Shown here one piece after another: positions 6,257 through 9,590 of a stretch of 9,590 bases of DNA (its first letter is position 1; the number at the start of each line of letters is the position of its first letter). The notes under the pieces are model-generated. The model searched no databases and had not been told where the DNA came from. It was given only the letters and a program-made list of their open reading frames with translations. This DNA comes from Methanoregula sp. (GTDB taxonomy: Archaea > Halobacteriota > Methanomicrobia > Methanomicrobiales > Methanospirillaceae), in contig DUHF01000031.1 of the NCBI GenBank assembly GCA_013331015.1, forward strand, positions 1 to 9,590, in the 5' to 3' direction. The position numbers and the translations under genes were made by a program.

Positions 6257-6291
6257 TGTGCCACCAGTCCCCCTATGGGGGACGGGGCACA
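6257..6291. other. Long two-part hairpin, possible structured RNA
   Basis: TGTGCC (6257-6262) pairs with GGCACA (6286-6291), and GTCCCCC (6267-6273) with GGGGGAC (6277-6283), around a 3-nt TAT loop and a small internal loop (4 nt against 2). That is 13 bp in 35 nt. It lies between the 167-aa gene's promoter and copy 2 of the dispersed repeat. No known RNA family is recognised. Confidence 0.5.
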
Positions 6292-6303
6292 TTGCGATGG
6301 GAC

Positions 6304-6400
6304 GAATTAAGTTACAGGTAATATGTCGTCATCGCTCAGCGGGGGATGCCCCAGCGGCGGGGGCAGAGCGCAAGCGGAGCACCCGAGAGCGTCTTAATTC
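6304..6400. repeat. 8-bp inverted repeat enclosing repeat copy 2
   Basis: GAATTAAG (6304-6311) and CTTAATTC (6393-6400) are perfect inverted repeats 81 nt apart that bracket the GC-rich copy 2. They could be the terminal arms of a short mobile element or the closing stem of a structured RNA. No target-site duplication is evident. Confidence 0.4.
6318..6393 (-). repeat. Dispersed structured repeat, copy 2
   Basis: On the minus strand this 76-nt element carries the same ordered blocks as 316-384: GACGCTC (6393-6387), GCTTGC (6375-6370), GCCCCCGCCGCTG (6364-6352) and GCGATGACGACATATTAC (6335-6318). The spacers are longer (22 and 16 nt, against 18 and 13). The first hairpin has changed sequence but still pairs 6 of 7 bases (CGGGTGC with GCCCCCG), which suggests selection on structure. 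It lies in an otherwise AT-rich spacer, so it stands out. Confidence 0.68.
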
Positions 6401-6431
6401 ACAGATAATTTCTACAAGAACAAAAAACTCC

Positions 6432-6486
6432 AATCGCAATTACGATCCCGATTGAAATCCTTTCACCAATCAATCAAACCGTGATT
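6432..6486. repeat. Palindromic box A flanking the 25-bp repeats
   Basis: This 55-nt stretch is about 76% identical, ungapped, to 6713-6767. Its first 22 nt are a decayed version of the palindrome seen intact at 6713-6734. It leads straight into the first 25-bp repeat array; its last 12 nt are the start of that array. Confidence 0.55.
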
Positions 6487-6574
6487 TTCATTTTTCCATC
6501 AAACCCTGATAGAAAAATTTTCAGCAGACCTTGATTTTAAATTTTCAACCAGACCGTGATTGAAAAACCGTATT
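6475..6574. repeat. 25-bp tandem repeat array 1 (four units)
   Basis: There are four contiguous units of exactly 25 bp starting at 6475, 6500, 6525 and 6550. The left half is near CAGACCTTGATT and the right half near GAAAAATTTTCAG, with a few differences per unit. The left half (CA-ACC-TGAT) is the better conserved; the right half varies but keeps A/T tracts. There is no spacer between units, so this is not a CRISPR array. Stops in all frames and the low-complexity composition argue against coding. Confidence 0.75.
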
Positions 6575-6640
6575 CGCGATCCTTTCTCCGTCGTATATTA
6601 ATCGTTCGGACTGATTCAGATGTGTTTAACTTTTCGCAAC

Positions 6641-6715
6641 CACACCTTGATTGAAAAATTTCTGGCAGACTTTGATTAAAATTTTTTCAGCATACTATGA
6701 TTTTAAAATCTTAAT
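6641..6715. repeat. 25-bp tandem repeat array 2 (three units)
   Basis: Three more 25-bp units start at 6641, 6666 and 6691, with the same left half (CACACCTTGATT, CAGACTTTGATT, CATACTATGATT) and A/T-rich right half as array 1. A 66-bp stretch without clear units separates the arrays. Both arrays are followed directly by CGCGATC (6575 and 6716), which shows the two blocks share a common layout. Confidence 0.75.
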
Positions 6716-6767
6716 CGCGATCACGATCGCGATTGAAAATCGTTTCCGGATCAATCGAACCTTAATT
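6713..6767. repeat. Palindromic box B flanking the 25-bp repeats
   Basis: AATCGCGATC (6713-6722) and GATCGCGATT (6725-6734) are perfect 10-bp inverted repeats two bases apart, a shape typical of a dimeric protein's DNA site. The 55-nt stretch matches 6432-6486 at about 76%. The pair of boxes brackets the 25-bp arrays. Confidence 0.6.
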
Positions 6768-6818
6768 GGAAATGTGAAACAACCTCAGCTTACCCCATGC
6801 AACATAATGGTGGGTGAC

Positions 6819-6909
6819 ACCCTCCTACCCCCCACCCCCATGCCCGGGGGGTCCCTGCGTTTTGAAAAATTTTCAAGGGGGGGGTTACCCGCCGACCCCC
6901 CTCCCCGGA
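6819..6909. repeat. G/C-tract repeat, copy 1
   Basis: This copy shares its order of elements with 7039-7141: a C-rich tract with TACCCCCC, ATG, GGGGGGTCC, then CG plus T-run and GAAAA, a second G-run, and a C-rich end with CTCCCC. ACCCCCC (6827-6833) pairs with GGGGGGT (6846-6852). It is followed by the 6903-6969 inverted repeat. No gene is credible here. Confidence 0.5.
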
Positions 6910-6969
6910 TTTGAGTAAGGCTCACATTTTCCCACGCGCCAGCGCTGTATTTCTCGTGGAAATCCGGGG
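6903..6969. repeat. 10-bp inverted repeat with inner stem
   Basis: CCCCGGATTT (6903-6912) and AAATCCGGGG (6960-6969) are perfect inverted repeats. Inside them, CCACG (6932-6936) pairs with CGTGG (6955-6959) and stacks directly on the outer stem. A 19-nt bulge stays unpaired on the left side. It could fold in either transcript. Confidence 0.55.
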
Positions 6970-7003
6970 ATAGTGGGGAAAACGGCCTGCTACCCATATT
7001 CGA

Positions 7004-7059
7004 GTGGGGGGGTCCCCGGGAGACAAAGGGGGGAGGGGGTCTCCCGCATACCCCCCCAC
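7004..7059. other. Large poly-G/poly-C hairpin with G-quadruplex motif
   Basis: GTGGGGGGG (7004-7012) pairs with CCCCCCCAC (7051-7059), and GGGAGAC (7018-7024) with GTCTCCC (7039-7045), giving about 18 bp with one internal loop. Four G tracts from 7006 to 7039, with loops of 5, 7 and 1 nt, also satisfy the usual intramolecular G-quadruplex pattern. The two folds compete. Confidence 0.55.
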
Positions 7060-7141
7060 CATGAGGCAGGGGGGTCCGATCGTTTTTGAAAATTATTGGG
7101 CGGGGGGTCAGCGGTCGATCCTCCCCTTTTCATTTTCCGGA
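7039..7141. repeat. G/C-tract repeat, copy 2
   Basis: This is a diverged direct repeat of 6819-6909. The C tract 7050-7056 can pair with GGGGGGT at 7069-7075, which excludes the 7004-7059 hairpin. Further on, GATCG (7078-7082) can pair with a downstream CGATC. The copy ends 13 bp from the stop codon of the LEA gene and so would form that gene's 3' untranslated region. Confidence 0.5.
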
Positions 7142-7154
7142 GGGGGCCCGCCCC

Positions 7155-7580
7155 TCACTTCTTTGCCAGCGAATCCGCAACCTGCTCCATCGTGACCGGC
7201 ACGGTCTTCTCGAACGGCACCGACCAGCCGAAGAGGACCGCGTCAATGACGGCAGTCCCCCGGATGGTGACCAGCACGGCTCCTTTCATGACAAACGCGG
7301 CAAGCGCCCCGATGAGGGCGGCGTTCTCTGACCGGACCGGGACCGTGATGAGCGTGCCGTCGTTTGCCGAAATTGTCACCCGGCCGGTGTTTCCTGCTGC
7401 GATTTGCCGGCTGGTAGAACCGTCCTGACACAGCACCTTGAACGGAACTTCCTGAACGATTACGCCAAGCGGGTTCCGGTTCTTCACCCGGATCGCCACG
7501 TCGAGTTCAAGCGACGAGATCGACAGCGAGCGGAGCCTCACGTCTTCAAGACTGACGTCCGGTTCGTGCAGGAGAGGCAT
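7155..7580 (-). CDS. LEA type 2 / WHy-domain protein
   Basis: A 141-aa protein made of a single WHy (water-stress and hypersensitive) domain of the LEA_2 family, which folds as a beta-sandwich and is linked to desiccation or stress protection. The hallmark is the ISSLELDVAIRVKNRNPLGV strand-turn (21-40, with NRNPLGV matching the family's NPNP turn), followed by EVPFKVL (44-50), the RVTISANDGTLITVPV core (67-82) and a C-terminal GTAVIDAVLFGWSVPFEKTV (108-127). Many archaeal homologues carry an N-terminal signal or lipobox. This one starts MPLLHEPDVS with a stop five codons upstream in frame, so it should be cytoplasmic. No Shine-Dalgarno is seen. It follows the DUF3795 gene by 48 bp and may be cotranscribed with it. 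Confidence 0.82.
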   Translation of the reverse strand: MPLLHEPDVSLEDVRLRSLSISSLELDVAIRVKNRNPLGVIVQEVPFKVLCQDGSTSRQIAAGNTGRVTISANDGTLITVPVRSENAALIGALAAFVMKGAVLVTIRGTAVIDAVLFGWSVPFEKTVPVTMEQVADSLAKK

Positions 7581-7628
7581 CGTTACAACGTTTCACGAAC
7601 CGGTTGAAATTCCTGTTCATCCCTCCCG

Positions 7629-7928
7629 TTATTTCCGGCTCCGGAGTTCGTTTTCAGCTGCTGCAAGCGCCGCAGCAGCCTGCCCGGCCGTCATCTCCGG
7701 GTTGTTGAACCGGGTGAACCGTTCGCAGACAAGCTCGGGACATTTCCCGCAGTGGGGGAGATTTTTCATGGTCGTGCAGCATTCGTAAATCGGGCACTGG
7801 TCGATATTCACAAAAGCTGTCCAGAACGGTTTCCCCGTTACCTTTTCACAGCCGAGACAGTCTTTCTTATGGTGGTCGCAGTCGCTGCACGAGAATCCAC
7901 ATACGGTCTCTATCTTTTTCTTTGTCAT
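7629..7928 (-). CDS. DUF3795 Cys-rich protein, copy 1
   Basis: A 99-aa cysteine-rich protein of the DUF3795 family, common in methanogens and other anaerobes and of unknown function. It has eleven cysteines: 10, 14, 17, 24 and 27 (CX3CX2CX6CX2C), then 45, 50 and 51, and 60, 63 and 68. Zinc or iron-sulfur binding is likely from the spacing. KPFWTAF (33-39) and LPHCGKCP (57-64) are family signatures. It is about 60% identical to the next gene, with all eleven cysteines aligned. The start at 7928 is chosen over an ATG at 7955 because it lines up with the paralogue and keeps an identical 25-nt distance to a TTTAT box. The C-terminal 20 residues form an Ala-rich helix. Confidence 0.83.
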   Translation of the reverse strand: MTKKKIETVCGFSCSDCDHHKKDCLGCEKVTGKPFWTAFVNIDQCPIYECCTTMKNLPHCGKCPELVCERFTRFNNPEMTAGQAAAALAAAENELRSRK

Positions 7929-7953
7929 ACACACCCGTCCCTGCCGCACCAGC

Positions 7954-7958
7954 ATAAA
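7954..7958 (-). promoter_or_regulatory. TATA element of DUF3795 copy 1
   Basis: TTTAT followed by GCTG lies exactly 25 nt ahead of the ATG at 7928. The same element, TTTAT then CCTG, is 25 nt ahead of the ATG of the second copy. That distance predicts leaderless or nearly leaderless mRNA for both. Confidence 0.55.
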
Positions 7959-7992
7959 GATGCAGGATACGGGGCGTGAAAGTGGGGAGTGT

Positions 7993-8028
7993 GAAAAAGA
8001 GGATACCCGCCTGTCCTATAAGGGCGGG
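7993..8028 (-). terminator. Terminator of DUF3795 copy 2
   Basis: On the minus strand, a GC stem (8028-8023 with 8011-8006, CCCGCC with GGCGGG) is followed by a U-rich stretch containing five U at about 7999-7995. It lies between the two DUF3795 genes and implies that each is its own transcription unit. Confidence 0.55.
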
Positions 8029-8041
8029 GGGTGCACCGGGC

Positions 8042-8344
8042 CTATCTCCGGCCCCGGAGTTCCTTCTCCATCGCCGCAAGGCAGGCCGTTGCTTCGGCCT
8101 CGTTCATGTTCGGGTCATCCCGGATCCGCTCAAACCTCTCGCACATCAGGTCCGGGCACTTCCCGCAGTGCGGGAGCTTCCGGTCATTGACACAGCAATC
8201 GTAGATTGCACAGCGGTCAATCCCGATAAACGCAGTCCAGAACGGCTTTCCTTTGGTCTCATCGCAGCCGGGGCATTCTTTCTTGTGGTGGTCGCAGGTG
8301 CTGCACGAGGTCCCGCAGACGGTCCCGATCTTCTTTGTCGCCAT
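8042..8344 (-). CDS. DUF3795 Cys-rich protein, copy 2
   Basis: A 100-aa paralogue of the gene at 7629-7928, arranged in tandem on the same strand. Cys10, 14, 17, 24, 27, 45, 50, 51, 60, 63 and 68 fall at identical positions, and there is a twelfth at 88 in the C-terminal helix. KPFWTAF and LPHCGKCP are unchanged; the most divergent stretch is residues 71-90. Function is unknown, with metal binding inferred from the cysteine pattern. An ATG at 8350 is possible, but 8344 aligns with the paralogue (MATKKIGTVCG against MTKKKIETVCG) and with the promoter spacing. The gene has its own TATA element upstream and hairpin/U-tract downstream, so the duplication included the regulatory DNA. Confidence 0.83.
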   Translation of the reverse strand: MATKKIGTVCGTSCSTCDHHKKECPGCDETKGKPFWTAFIGIDRCAIYDCCVNDRKLPHCGKCPDLMCERFERIRDDPNMNEAEATACLAAMEKELRGRR

Positions 8345-8369
8345 ATCCATCCATTGTTGCAGGGGCAGG

Positions 8370-8374
8370 ATAAA
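8370..8374 (-). promoter_or_regulatory. TATA element of DUF3795 copy 2
   Basis: TTTAT then CCTG on the minus strand, exactly 25 nt ahead of the ATG at 8344, the same distance as in copy 1. It supports both the start choice and short-leader transcription. Confidence 0.55.
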
Positions 8375-8400
8375 GGGAGGGGCCGGGCGATGCGAAAGTG

Positions 8401-8406
8401 AAAAAA
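8401..8406 (-). terminator. T6 run downstream of the TPR gene
   Basis: Six A on the plus strand read as U6 in the minus transcript, 29 nt past the TPR gene's stop codon and after a GC-rich stretch with only a weak stem (GGG-AGAT-CCC). This suits archaeal U-tract termination. Confidence 0.5.
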
Positions 8407-8435
8407 GGGCGGGCGGGATCTCCCCTCCGGCATCG

Positions 8436-9590
8436 TTAGAAGAACACCAGCGGGTTGAGTTCCGGAACCGTGGCCTTTGCTGCCTTGATCCGCTTAATGA
8501 GATCCAGCTCCCGCTTCAGCCCGAGCTCCGTGCTGAACCGCTCCGCCTGCTCGATCTTGTCGGCAGTGATGGCATACCGGTCCCGGAACTCTTCAGGAGA
8601 TCCGTGGTAGAGGAGGGCCTGCGAGATGAACGTCTGGACGATCCCCCACCGGGACGAGATCTGGCAGTAGATCTCAAAGGCGTTCGTGTACTTGGTGTCA
8701 AGATTGCCCGGCAGCGGCTTGTTGAACCGTGTATGGGCGATACGGGCAAGCTCGCACTCCCCGATGAGGCCGTGGGCATACCAGTTGATGTTCCGGATCC
8801 GCTGGGATGCTGCCTTTGCCTCCTCGTATGAAGCCGCCGCCTCGGAGAGGAGACTTGCCACGGAATCCCCGGGTGAGGCAAAGACACGGGCCCGCAACAG
8901 CTCGGCCTGTTCGTGCCGGAGCCAGACAAGGCCGCGGGGGATACCCTTGTAATAGATCTTCCCGGCCTCGGCGTAACTGGCACCGGCATCATCCAGCCGG
9001 CCGAGCACGCGGTGGATCGCCCCGGTCCTCCGCAGGCAGTCCGCCCGGAGCTCCTGTACGTCGGGATCCTCACCGGCAGGATCCGCGTTCCCGCACAGTT
9101 CATATGCCTGCGTGAACCGTGCCGGGGCAAGCGGGGGCGCAAGGTTCCCCATGATGAGTTCGGCCTCCCCGGCCCCAAAGAGGCTCTTTGCCTTTGCAAA
9201 GGGGCCGATGCCTTTTGCCTGCCCCTCTCTGATAAATGCCTCTTTTGCCCCTGCAAGATCGTTGAGGTGCAGGAGGATATGCCCCTCCGAGATCCGAAAC
9301 CCGGCAAGGATGACTGCAAGGTCCAGGTTCTGTTCTCCCGCAAGGGCAGTGCCGCGCCGGAATGCATCGAACGCCTCCGGGTACCGGTCGAGCGTATGGA
9401 AGAAGTCGGCAAACCAGAAGAAGAACCGGACCTCCCGCTCATTGTCCGGTGCGGTAGCCACAAGGCGCAGGAAATTTCGGGCAACAAGGGCATCGATATC
9501 GCTTGCCGGGACTTTTCCCTCGTAGATGTCCTCGTAGACACCTTCGAGGTAGTCTGCGATTGCGTTCTGGTTTCCCAGGAGCTTCTGGAA
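8436..9590 (-). CDS. Tetratricopeptide-repeat protein (5' end outside window)
   Basis: A reading frame of 384 codons is open to the right edge, so the start is not in view; the GTG near 9461 is internal. The visible protein is all-helical, with degenerate TPR units: FADFFHTLDRYPEAFDAFRR, GHILLHLNDLAGAKEAFIRE, GEAELIMGN...RFTQAYELCG, TGAIHRVLGRLDDAGASYAE and SLLSEAAASYEEAKAASQRI, about five or six repeats spread along the chain. TPR arrays form a curved scaffold that binds partner proteins. No membrane helix or catalytic motif is visible in this part. An N-terminal enzymatic or ATPase domain, as in many multi-domain archaeal TPR proteins, could lie outside the window. It is upstream of the DUF3795 pair but separated from it by a U6 terminator. 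Confidence 0.78.
   Translation of the reverse strand, partial: FQKLLGNQNAIADYLEGVYEDIYEGKVPASDIDALVARNFLRLVATAPDNEREVRFFFWFADFFHTLDRYPEAFDAFRRGTALAGEQNLDLAVILAGFRISEGHILLHLNDLAGAKEAFIREGQAKGIGPFAKAKSLFGAGEAELIMGNLAPPLAPARFTQAYELCGNADPAGEDPDVQELRADCLRRTGAIHRVLGRLDDAGASYAEAGKIYYKGIPRGLVWLRHEQAELLRARVFASPGDSVASLLSEAAASYEEAKAASQRIRNINWYAHGLIGECELARIAHTRFNKPLPGNLDTKYTNAFEIYCQISSRWGIVQTFISQALLYHGSPEEFRDRYAITADKIEQAERFSTELGLKRELDLIKRIKAAKATVPELNPLVFF

Noticed and set aside
6014..6292. N-terminal extension of the 167-aa protein
   Set aside because: The extension has spacer-like composition, and the strong Shine-Dalgarno places the start at 6013.
6304..6400. Transposon with terminal inverted repeats
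   Set aside because: The arms are only 8 bp, there is no target duplication and no transposase; kept only as an inverted repeat.
6258..6455. Plus-strand 65-aa frame
   Set aside because: It overlaps the structured repeat, has random-looking composition and lacks a ribosome site.
6475..6715. CRISPR array
   Set aside because: The 25-bp units are contiguous with no spacers, diverged from one another, and no cas genes are present.
6785..7195. Short frames on both strands in the G/C-tract zone
   Set aside because: Gly/Pro-rich translations come from homopolymer runs; no protein-like pattern is seen.
8516..9541. 341-codon minus-strand frame overlapping the TPR gene
   Set aside because: It is rich in Ser, Arg and Pro, typical of an out-of-frame shadow; the TPR frame is convincing.

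Overview
The window looks like chromosomal DNA of a methanogenic archaeon, most likely of the order Methanomicrobiales (Methanoregula-like). The evidence is a coenzyme F420 biosynthesis gene (cofH), a class of ThiC typical of methanogens, an Isf-type iron-sulfur flavoprotein, a DUF123 GIY-YIG protein, tandem Cys-rich DUF3795 proteins, a cytoplasmic LEA/WHy protein, and archaeal TATA boxes placed about 25-30 nt ahead of start codons. Taxonomy is inferred from recalled family resemblance, not from a search.

Layout. 1-268: 3' end of cofH (+). 269-532: intergenic DNA with three GC-rich hairpins, the first inside a structured repeat that recurs at 6318-6393. 533-748: a doubtful small ORF (-). 804-2407: a tightly overlapping minus-strand operon of MBL-fold hydrolase, GIY-YIG (DUF123) protein and iron-sulfur flavoprotein. 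2433-3734: thiC (+), divergent from that operon with only 25 bp between start codons. 3898-5348: an AT-rich islet with two unrecognised genes (a single-pass membrane protein and a soluble protein) that converge and overlap at their stop codons. 5510-6013: an unrecognised 167-aa protein (-) with a strong Shine-Dalgarno and a 5'-UTR hairpin.

6014-7154: more than 1.1 kb without a convincing gene but full of structure. It holds a long hairpin, the second copy of the dispersed repeat, two arrays of exact 25-bp-period repeats (4 + 3 units) bracketed by palindromic boxes, and a zone of poly-G/poly-C tracts with large and partly mutually exclusive hairpins and a G-quadruplex motif. 7155-9590: minus-strand genes for a LEA/WHy protein, two tandem DUF3795 proteins duplicated together with their promoters, and a TPR protein cut by the window edge.

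No complete known defence, CRISPR or transposon system is visible. The strongest candidates for something undescribed are the 25-bp repeat block with its palindromic boxes, the dispersed structured element, the switch-like poly-G/poly-C hairpins, and the two convergent orphan genes.
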